Part shown: positions 1 through 7,717 of the stretch, piece by piece | How the letters are laid out: the number at the start of each line of letters is the position of its first letter | Position numbering within the stretch: the stretch's first letter is position 1 | The notes under the pieces: model-generated | What the model saw: only the letters and a program-made list of their open reading frames with translations | Told to the model about the DNA's origin: nothing | The model's database searches: none | Program-made: the position numbers and the translations under genes | NCBI RefSeq assembly: GCF_003436425.1 | Contig: NZ_QSPK01000035.1 | Location: forward strand, 1-23,549 | Source of the DNA: Eubacterium sp. TM05-53 | GTDB lineage: Bacteria; Bacillota_I; Bacilli_A; Erysipelotrichales; Erysipelotrichaceae | Direction of reading: 5' to 3' | DNA: 23,549 bases

Positions 1-51
1 AGAACTAGATATACCCGTAAATAAAGGATTTGTCAACCACACGATTGTAGA

Positions 52-372
52 TTAATAGATTATTTTATCATTAACATTATCAATAAAATCTTTTAAAATA
101 GAAGTACGATGGGGGATGGTATCCCATGCGTTTGTGGATTTGTTTGTTAGATTAAGATCATTTTTTAATTGAAATTTAAGTTCATTGAACCCTTTGAAAC
201 CAAGCTTTTGACAAAATCGAATAACGGTTGCATTGGATACATATAGTTCTTTACAAATATCGCTTAGAGATAAATAAACAATATTGTTTAAATGATCTTT
301 AAAATATTGATAAATAATTTGTTCACTAGAAGTTAAATTGTTAACATCTACTGTATCAAGAAATGATTTCAT
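52..372 (-). CDS. RpiR-type helix-turn-helix regulator, truncated (HTH domain only)
   Basis: The 106-residue product matches only the N-terminal DNA-binding half of RpiR-family regulators: helix-turn-helix around residues 35-56, with the family pattern VSNATVIRFCQKLGFKGFNELK. Family members usually run 250-290 residues and end in a SIS sugar-phosphate-binding domain, which is absent because a stop follows residue 106. Start choice: ATG at 372 has an AAAGGA ribosome site seven bases upstream. It lies just downstream of, and overlaps by 17 bp, the other RpiR gene, so the two are probably co-transcribed. Only 51 bases follow to the window edge. They contain scraps that faintly recall a SIS start but no clear continuation. 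It may be a decayed duplicate, a genuine HTH-only variant, or an artefact of a contig end. The HTH call is firm; whether the gene is intact is not. Confidence 0.65.
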   Translation of the reverse strand: MKSFLDTVDVNNLTSSEQIIYQYFKDHLNNIVYLSLSDICKELYVSNATVIRFCQKLGFKGFNELKFQLKNDLNLTNKSTNAWDTIPHRTSILKDFIDNVNDKIIY

Positions 373-1144
373 GGTCTATTCCTTTCTTATATTCGTTGAA
401 AAATTCAATGAATGTACTTAACACAAAGAAAGTACAAAATCTTGAGGTTGAATCAGCACCTTCATTTTCCGTTTTTTTAGAAAAAAAGCGGATATTGTAG
501 TTAGATATTTCAGCCAAATCATTATTTTCAATGGAAGAAATAGAAATGACAATCATGCCATGTAGTTTGGCTTCTTTAGCTAAATTTAGGGTTGTTTCAA
601 ATTTTCCTGAATTGGAAATAAAAATAAAAATATTGCCTTTATCAAGAGTTTGAATATAATGGTGTGTCATTTTTGACGCATGTGACTTATAAATGTTTTG
701 ACAACCTGATATAAACAACATACTTTCTAAATAATTAACAGAAATATCTGTTAAACCAGCAGGAGAATGAATGTAAACAGGGGCATTACTTGATAGTAAC
801 TTGGCAATTTGAAATAGATCATCTGTATTCATCAAACTTGTGGTACCTTCTAAATCGGTAATGATTGATTTTTTTATAGATTCAATGGAATAATTTGAAT
901 TTTTTTTAGAAGGTTCTTGTTCTTGATGACGCAAGAAAAATTTTAATTCAGGAAATCCACTAAAACCAAGCTTGCGACAAAATCGTAAGACAGTAGATGT
1001 TGAATAATTGATTTCTTTTGCGAATGTTTGTATACTCATTTTGCTGATTCTATTCTCATTATCATGAATATATTGTAAGATTTTAAGTTCTTTGTTTGTT
1101 AATGAACTTAGTGGAATATTTAAATTTAATTTCAAGGGAAACAT
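356..1144 (-). CDS. RpiR/MurR family transcriptional regulator with SIS domain
   Basis: Full-length RpiR-family protein of 262 residues. The N-terminal HTH (about 36-58, with STSTVLRFCRKLGFSGFPELK) binds DNA. A SIS domain (about 122-240, with the phosphosugar-loop pattern IFISNSG at 174-180) should sense a phosphorylated sugar. It is transcribed away from the EIIA/permease operon only 47 bp distant, so it most likely regulates that operon and itself (inference from layout). Start choice is uncertain. The ATG at 1144 abuts GAAAGG with only a weak AGAAG site at proper distance, whereas an in-frame TTG at 1135 sits eight bases after AAAGGA and would give 259 residues. The effector cannot be deduced; MurR-like or sugar-specific regulators are both possible. 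Confidence 0.88.
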   Translation of the reverse strand: MFPLKLNLNIPLSSLTNKELKILQYIHDNENRISKMSIQTFAKEINYSTSTVLRFCRKLGFSGFPELKFFLRHQEQEPSKKNSNYSIESIKKSIITDLEGTTSLMNTDDLFQIAKLLSSNAPVYIHSPAGLTDISVNYLESMLFISGCQNIYKSHASKMTHHYIQTLDKGNIFIFISNSGKFETTLNLAKEAKLHGMIVISISSIENNDLAEISNYNIRFFSKKTENEGADSTSRFCTFFVLSTFIEFFNEYKKGIDHEIIS

Positions 1145-1191
1145 CCTTTCTTCTTTTAATAATTATAAAGTTTTTTTTGGAGGTGTAAAAC

Positions 1192-1674
1192 ATGTTTTTA
1201 TTTAAGAAAAGAAAAAATAGTAATGATTTGAAAGCATATGTAAGTGGTGATTTGATCTCAATCGATCAGGTAAACGATGATGTGTTTTCACAGAAAATGA
1301 TGGGAGATGGTATTGCCATTAAACCAAAGGGAAATGAAGTATACGCTCCTTGTGACGGAAAAGTCACTGCCATATTCGATAGCACAGAACATGCGGTAGG
1401 ATTGACTCTAGATAATGGTATGGAAATTTTGATTCATTGTGGATTAGATACAGTGAATTTAACGGAGAAAGTCTTCAGTTGTAAAGTAACAAAAGAACAA
1501 AATGTAAAACAAGGTCAACTATTAATTACTTTTGATCATGACAAACTAAAGGCAATGAATTATGAAGACGTGATTATGCTAGTTTTATTAAATTCTGGTA
1601 ATGCAAAGAATGTAAAATTTGTATCTGATCAACCTGTGCAGGCTAAAGAAAGTGTTATTGCTACATTCGAATAA
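1192..1674 (+). CDS. Stand-alone PTS EIIA-Glc-like phosphocarrier protein
   Basis: The 160-residue protein is one EIIA domain of the glucose (crr) family. The two histidines of the EIIA-Glc active site are visible: H67 in TEHAVGLTL and H82 in EILIHCGLDTV, 15 residues apart as in E. coli H75/H90. H82 would be the phosphorylated residue and receive phosphate from HPr. The expected fold landmarks VYAPCDGKV and the C-terminal V/I-rich strands are present. There is no EIIB or EIIC partner nearby. Instead the stop codon overlaps the start of an AEC permease (TAATG), so the pair is translationally coupled. GGAGG lies eight bases before the ATG. Possible jobs are phosphate donor to a distant EIIBC or a regulator of the coupled permease, as EIIA domains regulate LacS-type carriers; the sequence cannot decide. 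Confidence 0.92.
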   Translation: MFLFKKRKNSNDLKAYVSGDLISIDQVNDDVFSQKMMGDGIAIKPKGNEVYAPCDGKVTAIFDSTEHAVGLTLDNGMEILIHCGLDTVNLTEKVFSCKVTKEQNVKQGQLLITFDHDKLKAMNYEDVIMLVLLNSGNAKNVKFVSDQPVQAKESVIATFE

Positions 1675-2594
1675 TGGCACTACTATTAACTAAACAAATT
1701 GCAGAACTGTTTATTATGATTTTGCTGGGATTTATTCTAGTAAAATCTAGTTTATTAACTAAACATGACAGTAAAGTATTGTCGACTGTTGCATTATACA
1801 TAGTTACTCCGTGCGTTATAATAAACGCATTTCAAGTTCAATATTCACAAGATGTAAAAAATGGAATTATACTTTCTTTCCTTGCAGCTATAATCGTTCA
1901 CATTATCTATATTGTTATGGCAAGAATGATTGGGAAAGTATATACATTAAATGGAGTTGAAAAAGCTACTGTTATCTATACGAATGCGGGAAATTTGATC
2001 ATTCCTTTAGTGCAAGCTTTGTTAGGAAAAGAATGGGTTGTGTATACAACAGGATATATTCTTGTTTCTACTGTATTTATCTGGACACATGGAAGAATGT
2101 TGATTTGCGAAGAAAAAGGGTTTAATGTTAAAGAACTATTGAAAAATGTGAATGTTATCGCATCTGTAATAGGAATATTAATGTTTGCGCTTAAAATACA
2201 ATTGCCATCTTTAATTATTGAAACTATGGATTCAATGAGTGCAACCATTGCACCAATTTGTATGATTGTTGCGGGTATGCTAATTGCAGGTATGGATGTT
2301 AAAGACTGTTTAAAAAACCAGAGACTCTATATCATTACATTTTTAAAGATGATAGTATTTCCATGTTTTGCGTTAATCTTACTTAAATTTACAAACTTAT
2401 CATCTATGGCGAAAAATGGGGATATGATTTTACTAATTAGTTTATTAGCTTCAGTAGCTCCAACCGCAGCTTCAGTAACACAAATTGCGCAAATATATGA
2501 TGCGGATTCAGAATATGCTAGTGCTTATTACTTTATCACAACTCTATTATGTATATTAACGATGCCAATCTTTGTATGGATCTATCAATATTAA
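1674..2594 (+). CDS. AEC (auxin efflux carrier) family permease
   Basis: A hydrophobic 306-residue protein with roughly ten membrane segments. It starts with LLTKQIAELFIMILLGFILVK and the conserved LLTKHDSKVLSTVALYIVTPCVIINAF region typical of bacterial AEC (YfdV/malonate carrier-like) permeases. A proline/alanine-rich APTAASVTQIAQ stretch near residues 263-274 matches the second half-repeat of the family. Known members move organic acids or related anions by secondary transport; the substrate here is unknown. Its ATG shares bases with the EIIA stop codon, which means coupled translation and probable functional linkage. A hairpin terminator follows the stop by 8 bases. Confidence 0.85.
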   Translation: MALLLTKQIAELFIMILLGFILVKSSLLTKHDSKVLSTVALYIVTPCVIINAFQVQYSQDVKNGIILSFLAAIIVHIIYIVMARMIGKVYTLNGVEKATVIYTNAGNLIIPLVQALLGKEWVVYTTGYILVSTVFIWTHGRMLICEEKGFNVKELLKNVNVIASVIGILMFALKIQLPSLIIETMDSMSATIAPICMIVAGMLIAGMDVKDCLKNQRLYIITFLKMIVFPCFALILLKFTNLSSMAKNGDMILLISLLASVAPTAASVTQIAQIYDADSEYASAYYFITTLLCILTMPIFVWIYQY

Positions 2595-2601
2595 ACAAAT
2601 T

Positions 2602-2646
2602 AAAAGGACCGATATTCAGTGGGAGTGGAATATCGATCCTTTTTAT
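2602..2646. terminator. Bidirectional intrinsic terminator
   Basis: Arms at 2602-2617 and 2628-2643 (AAAAGGACCGATATTC and GAATATCGATCCTTTT) pair with one mismatch around a 10-base loop. A T-run follows on the plus strand and another (TCCTTTT) on the minus strand. It lies after the AEC permease gene and faces the end of kdgK, so it can serve both convergent units. The 105 bases from here to kdgK hold no other feature I can support. Confidence 0.75.
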
Positions 2647-2751
2647 ATATAGTAACAGACGACTAAAAGTTAGACATTTTAATTGTAAGTATATTGTTGG
2701 AATAGGAGAAATAAATACATGATAGTAATCTGTTGCTACCGAAATAAATTA

Positions 2752-3777
2752 TTATCTTTGGACGCGGCCTGAACCGTCTCCACCAGCTAACTTCAACACT
2801 TCATCCATGCTTACCATGTTGAAATCACCTTCGATAGAGTGTTTTAAACAGCTTGCAGCTACCGCAAATTCGATTGTTGACTGTGCATCATAGCCTTCTA
2901 GGCTTGCGGCAATCAATCCAGCTCCAAAGCTGTCTCCACCACCTACACGGTCTACAATCTGCATATTATATCTTTTTGAGAAATAGTAATCTTTTCCATC
3001 ATACAACATGGCTGACCAGTTGTTGATGTTGGCATTGATTGACTCTCTTAATGTGATTGCTACTTTTTCAAATCCAAAGCGACGTGTCAATTCACTAGCT
3101 ACTTCCTTATATCCTTCGCGATTGACTTCACCACTTGTTACATCTGTATCACTGGCTTTGATTCCAAATACATCGGCTGCATCTTCTTCGTTCGCAATAC
3201 ATACATCGACATATTCACAGATCTTAGCCATGACTTCACCAGCTTTTTCTTTTGACCATAACTTGTTACGATAGTTCAAGTCACATGAGATCTTAACTCC
3301 ATGTTCTTTGGCTTTCTTACAAGCTTCAATTGTTAATTCTGCAACATTGTCACAAAGTGCTGGTGTAATACCTGTAATGTGGAACCAAGCTACATCTTTA
3401 AAGATTTCATCCCAGTTAAAATCAGCACTTGTAGCTGTATAGATACTAGATCCAGCACGATCATAAATAACTTTACTAGGACGTTGGCTAGCACCTTTTT
3501 CCAAGTAGTAGATTCCAATACGGTCTCCACCACGAGCAATATAAGATGTGTCTACACCATATTTACGTAATGAGTTAACGGCACATTGGCCAATTTCATG
3601 ACTTGGAAGACGAGTTACGTATTTGGCATCAAAACCATAATTAGCTAAAGAAACAGCAACATTGGCTTCTCCACCACCGTAAGTTGCACCAAATGTATCG
3701 GCTTGTACAAAACGATAATATCCTTCGGGTGCTAAACGTAACATGATCTCTCCAAAAGTGACTACTTTTTGTTTCAT
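2752..3777 (-). CDS. kdgK: 2-keto-3-deoxygluconate kinase (PfkB family)
   Basis: The protein of 341 residues belongs to the PfkB sugar kinase family. It has the N-terminal substrate region TFGEIMLRLAPEG (7-19), the GGGEANVAVSLANYG signature (34-48), and the C-terminal anion-hole/catalytic motif GGGDSFGAG (279-287) with D282 as catalytic base. It phosphorylates KDG to KDPG with ATP in the cytoplasm, the penultimate step of uronate breakdown. It is the last gene of the uxaA-uxaB-kdgA-kdgK operon, two bases after kdgA, and pairs with the aldolase that uses its product. The specific KDG assignment rests on family likeness plus this context; other PfkB sugar kinases share the motifs. The C-terminal tail GGDGSGRVQR is glycine-rich and probably unstructured. 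Confidence 0.93.
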   Translation of the reverse strand: MKQKVVTFGEIMLRLAPEGYYRFVQADTFGATYGGGEANVAVSLANYGFDAKYVTRLPSHEIGQCAVNSLRKYGVDTSYIARGGDRIGIYYLEKGASQRPSKVIYDRAGSSIYTATSADFNWDEIFKDVAWFHITGITPALCDNVAELTIEACKKAKEHGVKISCDLNYRNKLWSKEKAGEVMAKICEYVDVCIANEEDAADVFGIKASDTDVTSGEVNREGYKEVASELTRRFGFEKVAITLRESINANINNWSAMLYDGKDYYFSKRYNMQIVDRVGGGDSFGAGLIAASLEGYDAQSTIEFAVAASCLKHSIEGDFNMVSMDEVLKLAGGDGSGRVQR

Positions 3778-3779
3778 AA

Positions 3780-4415
3780 TTAGCGAACCTCCTTAAGTTT
3801 TTTTACGGCCTCCTTTGTCAAAGCTTCCACTTTGTCAAAATCACCGCTCTTAATTATATCACCTTTCACCATCCAACTACCACCAATGGCTAAGATACGG
3901 TCGTATTCTAAGTAGTCTTTCATATTATTCGCGTTAACTCCACCTGTTGGAATGAATTTCATTTGGGTATATGGAGCTGCGATGGATTTGATCATTTTTA
4001 ATCCACCAGCTGCTTCAGCAGGGAAGAATTTTACTACATCCAACCCTAATCGGTAACATTTCTGTACATCACTAGGCGTACATGTTCCTGGAGTTACTGG
4101 CACATTTTTTTCGATACAGTGTTTTACTACATCTTCATCAAAGCCTGGACTGATGATAAATTGAGCCCCAGCTTCTAATGCTTCATCCACTTGTTCAACA
4201 GTCAATACAGTTCCAGCTCCTACTAACATTTCAGGAAATTCTTTACGCATGATGGCAATCGATTCTTTGGCAGCAGCCGTTCTAAATGTAACTTCAGCAC
4301 ATGGAAGACCACCAGCACATAAAGCTTGTGCCAATGGTTTGGCATCTTTTGCGTCTTCTAATACAACGACGGGTAAAATCCCGATTTTTGAAATTTTTTC
4401 TAATACTTTATTCAT
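3780..4415 (-). CDS. kdgA: KDPG/KHG aldolase
   Basis: A 211-residue class I aldolase of the Eda/KdgA family, close to the usual length. E41 and R45 in AEVTFRT match the catalytic and substrate-binding residues. K129 in DVVKFFPAE is the Schiff-base lysine. TPGTCTPSD and IPTGGVN are the other family loops lining the TIM-barrel mouth. It splits KDPG to pyruvate and glyceraldehyde 3-phosphate, which enter glycolysis. It lies between uxaB and kdgK in the same operon, 13 bases after uxaB. GAGGGG precedes its ATG. Confidence 0.95.
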   Translation of the reverse strand: MNKVLEKISKIGILPVVVLEDAKDAKPLAQALCAGGLPCAEVTFRTAAAKESIAIMRKEFPEMLVGAGTVLTVEQVDEALEAGAQFIISPGFDEDVVKHCIEKNVPVTPGTCTPSDVQKCYRLGLDVVKFFPAEAAGGLKMIKSIAAPYTQMKFIPTGGVNANNMKDYLEYDRILAIGGSWMVKGDIIKSGDFDKVEALTKEAVKKLKEVR

Positions 4416-4428
4416 TGTTTGACCCCTC

Positions 4429-5922
4429 TTATAAACATTCTTTCATGACTTCGTAAGTACCTTTTTCTTCAATTTCAGTTAAAGTTTGAACTACGGCATC
4501 TTCAAATCCAGCAATTTGAGTTAAGTCTTGGCCCCAGAATGAAGTGTTTGTGCATACCGCATGAACTAAATCTTTTACAGAATCGTCTTTGTGGTTATAG
4601 TAGAATTCTAGAATGTCACGATCATCACTGATTGTGTAAGTATTTCCTGCAGGACGTTTTGCCACTAAACCAGCATCTGTAAGTTCATATCCTCTATAGA
4701 ATTGAATGTAGAACGCAAAACTTGTCGTAATACATTTTGGAAGCGCATGGTGTTTGTCGATATATCCTAAGAAACTAGGCATAACACGTGCTTTCCATTT
4801 TGAAGTGGAATTTAATGAAATACTCATTAGTTCGTGATCAACAAATGGGTTGTTGAAACGGTCGGATACGGCTTGCGCAAAGTTTAATAAATCGTTTTTA
4901 TCTAATGTAAGAGTTGGGATGACTTCATCATACAACATTTTGTTCATAAAGCCTTTGATGACTTCATCATGCATACAGTCACGAACAATGTTCTGACCTG
5001 CTAAATAAGCACCTAGTACAAATCCAGTGTGAGCACCATTTAAGATACGTACTTTTCTCTTTTTATATGGTGACATGTCCGGAGTGACGAATACTTTGTC
5101 GATTAGGCCTGCTTTTTTAAATGGTAATACATCATTTAATTTTTCATCGCCTTCAATGACCCATAAACCGAATACTTCACCAACATCTGTTAATGGATCT
5201 GCATAGTGATTTTCTTCTTCTAGACGAGCTACTTCTTGTGGATCGCGGATACGACCTGGGACAATACGGTCTACTAATGAACCGCAGAATGTGCATTCTT
5301 CATTTACATATTTTTTGAATCCTTCTTCAAGATTCCATTGTTCAATATATTGGTTCACGCACTTTAATAATTCTTTACCATTGTTGTCAATCAACTCACA
5401 AGCTAGCATTAAGATGCCTGGCTTGTTGTTTTTGTAGCGGTGGTATAAAACTTGCGTTAATTTACCAGGAAAACTTGCGGCTGGTTTATCTTCAAATTGA
5501 CATGAAGGATCGTAGTGGATACCAGCTTCTGTTGTGTTTGAAACGATGATTTCTAGATCGTCACTTGCGGCAACTTTCATCATTTCGTTAAATCCTTCTT
5601 CTTGGTAAGGATTTAAACAACGACTGACACTTGAAATGATTCGTTTATCATCAACTTTTTCTCCATTCACACTACCTCTTAAGTGCAATGTGTATAATCC
5701 ATCTTGTTCATTGATCATTTCGGCAAGACCTGGTGCAATCGGTTGCACTAAGCAGCATTTACCATTCCAATCTGCTTTTTCGTTTGCCAAATCAAACCAA
5801 TAGTCTACGAATGCTCTTAAGAAGTTTCCTTCACCAAATTGAAGGACTTTTTCTTTGGCATCCTTTAATAGATAACCATCATACCCTACGTTTTCTAGGG
5901 TTTTGTAACTTAATTTTTCCAT
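4429..5922 (-). CDS. uxaB: Tagaturonate reductase (altronate oxidoreductase)
   Basis: The 497-residue enzyme is a member of the mannitol dehydrogenase-like polyol dehydrogenases, of UxaB type. The N-terminal QFGEGNFLRAFVDYW (28-42) forms part of the dinucleotide site. SNTTEAGI (128-135) is a typical UxaB stretch. KKRKVRILNGAHTG (287-300) carries the family K-x4-N-x2-H catalytic residues (K290, N295, H298). It reduces tagaturonate to altronate with NAD(P)H in the cytoplasm, the second step of galacturonate use after UxaC. Gene order (uxaA upstream, kdgA downstream) supports this over the fructuronate reductase UxuB. AAAGGA lies about twelve bases before the ATG. Confidence 0.94.
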   Translation of the reverse strand: MEKLSYKTLENVGYDGYLLKDAKEKVLQFGEGNFLRAFVDYWFDLANEKADWNGKCCLVQPIAPGLAEMINEQDGLYTLHLRGSVNGEKVDDKRIISSVSRCLNPYQEEGFNEMMKVAASDDLEIIVSNTTEAGIHYDPSCQFEDKPAASFPGKLTQVLYHRYKNNKPGILMLACELIDNNGKELLKCVNQYIEQWNLEEGFKKYVNEECTFCGSLVDRIVPGRIRDPQEVARLEEENHYADPLTDVGEVFGLWVIEGDEKLNDVLPFKKAGLIDKVFVTPDMSPYKKRKVRILNGAHTGFVLGAYLAGQNIVRDCMHDEVIKGFMNKMLYDEVIPTLTLDKNDLLNFAQAVSDRFNNPFVDHELMSISLNSTSKWKARVMPSFLGYIDKHHALPKCITTSFAFYIQFYRGYELTDAGLVAKRPAGNTYTISDDRDILEFYYNHKDDSVKDLVHAVCTNTSFWGQDLTQIAGFEDAVVQTLTEIEEKGTYEVMKECL

Positions 5923-5943
5923 GTTATTATTGTTCCTTTCCCG

Positions 5944-7428
5944 TTATAAAGTAACGCCCTGTTTAAATATAGCCATGTCATGGAAACCGGCTTCTTCACT
6001 TTTTACTTTTTTACCACTCGCAACACTCAATACATATTCAAATAAGTCATTGGATAAAGTATCTAAGCTAACGCCTTCAACCAATCCACCACAGTTGAAA
6101 TCAATCCAGTTTTTCTTGTTTGAATACAATCTAGAGTTACTTGAAATCTTAACTGTAGGTACTGGACTGGCAAAAGGAGTACCTCTTCCTGTTGTGAATA
6201 ATACGATGTGAGCTCCACTTGCAGCTAAGGCTGTTGCGGCAACTAAATCGTTTCCTGGAGCACTTAATAGATTTAAACCTTTGTTCTTAACGCATTGTCC
6301 ATATTGTAAAACACCAACCACTGGAGCTTTACCAGACTTTTGTGTACAACCTAAAGATTTGTCTTCCAAAGTTGAAATTCCACCCTTTTTGTTTCCTGGA
6401 GAAGGGTTTTCATAAATTGTTTGATTGTGAGATTTAAAGTATTCTTTGAAGTTGTTGATTAAATCCACAGTTTCATTGAATAACGCTTCATTTTCACAAC
6501 GATCCATTAAGATGGTTTCAGCACCAAACATTTCTGGCACTTCCGTTAAGATGGTTGTTCCACCTTTTGAAATTAATAAATCAGAGAAACCACCGACTGC
6601 AGGGTTGGCACTAATTCCAGATAGTCCATCTGAACCACCACATTTCATACCAATGATCAATTCGCTCGCATCAATTTCTTCTCTTTTGTCTTGGCTTACA
6701 ACATCGGCTAAATCTGCGATGATGCCTAGAGAATCTTGAATTTCATCTTCATGTTCTTGTGCAACTAAGAATTTAACGCGATCGGAATCATAATCATTTA
6801 AATAATTCTTTAAAACATCAATATTTGAGTTTTCACAACCCAAACCTAAGACTAAAACACCACCTGCATTGGGGTGTTGAATCAAATCTGCAAGAATTTG
6901 ACGTGTGTTTTCTTGGTCATCGCCCATTTGGGAACATCCATATGGATGGGTAAACGTACAAATAGCTTCGACGTTTCCCTTTACATATTTCTGGGCTTGT
7001 CTTTCGATAGACGTGGCAACATTGTTCATGCAGCCAACGGTAGGGATGATCCAAATTTCATTACGAACACCAACTTTACCATTCTTTCTGCGATAACCCA
7101 TGAATGTTCGTTTTTCACTAGGTTCTAGTTCTTGCACATTACGATGATAAGAATAAGTTAATAAATCATTTAAGCCAGTTTTCATATTGTGTGTATGAAT
7201 CCAGCTTCCTTGTTGAATGTCTTCTTTTGCGATACCGATAGGATATCCATATTTAATAATAGGTTGATCTTTTTTAATATCTTTCAACGCAAATTTATGT
7301 CCTTGGGCAATATCTTCGATAAGTGTGACTTCTTGTCCATCGACATTACATACAGTCCCTTTTTCTAAAGGACATAGTGCAACAGCTACCAAGTCATCCG
7401 AATGAATTTTTATATACTTTTGCACCAT
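5944..7428 (-). CDS. uxaA: Altronate dehydratase
   Basis: Dehydrates altronate to 2-keto-3-deoxygluconate. The protein has an N-terminal SAF domain (about 1-90, ending in GSWIHTHNM near 74-82). The large catalytic part carries the UxaA family motifs HPYGCSQ (161-167), GLGCEN (195-200) and KCGGSDGLSG (262-271), whose cysteines and histidines are expected to hold the metal cofactor. I place the start at the ATG at 7428, which has AGGAGG five bases upstream and gives 494 residues, matching E. coli UxaA. An upstream extension of 26 codons in frame has no ribosome site and would run into the promoter. It is first in its operon, behind an operator and promoter at 7463-7506. Confidence 0.95.
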   Translation of the reverse strand: MVQKYIKIHSDDLVAVALCPLEKGTVCNVDGQEVTLIEDIAQGHKFALKDIKKDQPIIKYGYPIGIAKEDIQQGSWIHTHNMKTGLNDLLTYSYHRNVQELEPSEKRTFMGYRRKNGKVGVRNEIWIIPTVGCMNNVATSIERQAQKYVKGNVEAICTFTHPYGCSQMGDDQENTRQILADLIQHPNAGGVLVLGLGCENSNIDVLKNYLNDYDSDRVKFLVAQEHEDEIQDSLGIIADLADVVSQDKREEIDASELIIGMKCGGSDGLSGISANPAVGGFSDLLISKGGTTILTEVPEMFGAETILMDRCENEALFNETVDLINNFKEYFKSHNQTIYENPSPGNKKGGISTLEDKSLGCTQKSGKAPVVGVLQYGQCVKNKGLNLLSAPGNDLVAATALAASGAHIVLFTTGRGTPFASPVPTVKISSNSRLYSNKKNWIDFNCGGLVEGVSLDTLSNDLFEYVLSVASGKKVKSEEAGFHDMAIFKQGVTL

Positions 7429-7462
7429 TTCTACCTCCTGTCTAATTTTTTTTAATGTTTGA

Positions 7463-7476
7463 TGTAAGTACTTACA
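7463..7476. promoter_or_regulatory. LacI-type operator O1 at the uxaA promoter
   Basis: A perfect 14-bp palindrome TGTAAGTACTTACA, extended by GA on the 5' side in both copies. It starts one base after the predicted -10 box of the uxaA promoter, so a bound repressor would cover the transcription start. An identical copy lies 201 bp away at the divergent promoter. The assignment to the adjacent LacI-family repressor is inference from position, symmetry and duplication. Confidence 0.8.
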
Positions 7477-7477
7477 C

Positions 7478-7506
7478 AGAATAACCCGGTTTTTTAAATA
7501 AATCAA
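7478..7506 (-). promoter_or_regulatory. Predicted sigma-A promoter for uxaA-uxaB-kdgA-kdgK
   Basis: On the minus strand TTGATT (7506-7501) and TATTCT (7483-7478) are separated by 17 bases. The operator palindrome begins directly downstream. The -10 is imperfect, as expected for a repressible promoter. Confidence 0.55.
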
Positions 7507-7600
7507 TAGGAAAGTTTTAAAATTTTACAAATATATATGTTTCACAACTTTTTTTTGGTAAAATAGAGAAGAAGATAAACAAACCCTTTATTTATAAGCG

Positions 7601-7615
7601 TTGAAAACGATTCCA
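7601..7615. promoter_or_regulatory. cre-like site (CcpA catabolite control)
   Basis: TTGAAAACGATTCCA fits every fixed position of the Bacillus cre consensus WTGNAANCGNWNNCW. It lies between the two divergent uronate promoters, nine bases upstream of the plus-strand -35 box. It would tie the locus to carbon catabolite control, but another LacI-family protein could also use it. Confidence 0.6.
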
Positions 7616-7623
7616 AAAGGTAC

Positions 7624-7652
7624 TTGACTTATGAAATGCGAGCGACTACAAT
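7624..7652 (+). promoter_or_regulatory. Sigma-A promoter for the lacI-TRAP-uxaC operon
   Basis: TTGACT (7624-7629) and TACAAT (7647-7652) are 17 bases apart, close to consensus. Predicted start is near 7659, just before the second operator. Confidence 0.75.
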
Positions 7653-7663
7653 AATAAACATGA

Positions 7664-7677
7664 TGTAAGTACTTACA
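7664..7677. promoter_or_regulatory. LacI-type operator O2 at the lacI promoter
   Basis: Second perfect copy of TGTAAGTACTTACA, about five bases downstream of the predicted start, so the regulator should repress its own operon. Centre-to-centre distance to the first copy is 201 bp, near 19 helical turns, which suits DNA looping between them. Confidence 0.8.
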
Positions 7678-7717
7678 AATTTCTCGACGTTTATATGGGT
7701 TGAGGAGTGAAACAAAT

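Noticed and set aside
391..413. Imperfect palindrome ATTCGTTGAA/TTCAATGAAT as RpiR operator
   Set aside because: It lies within the coding end of the RpiR gene where codons for the repeated residues EFFNE can create it, and no second copy is seen near the EIIA promoter.
7428..7506. Longer uxaA product with 26 extra N-terminal residues
   Set aside because: The extension reads through the promoter and operator, and the strong AGGAGG before the ATG at 7428 gives the normal UxaA length.
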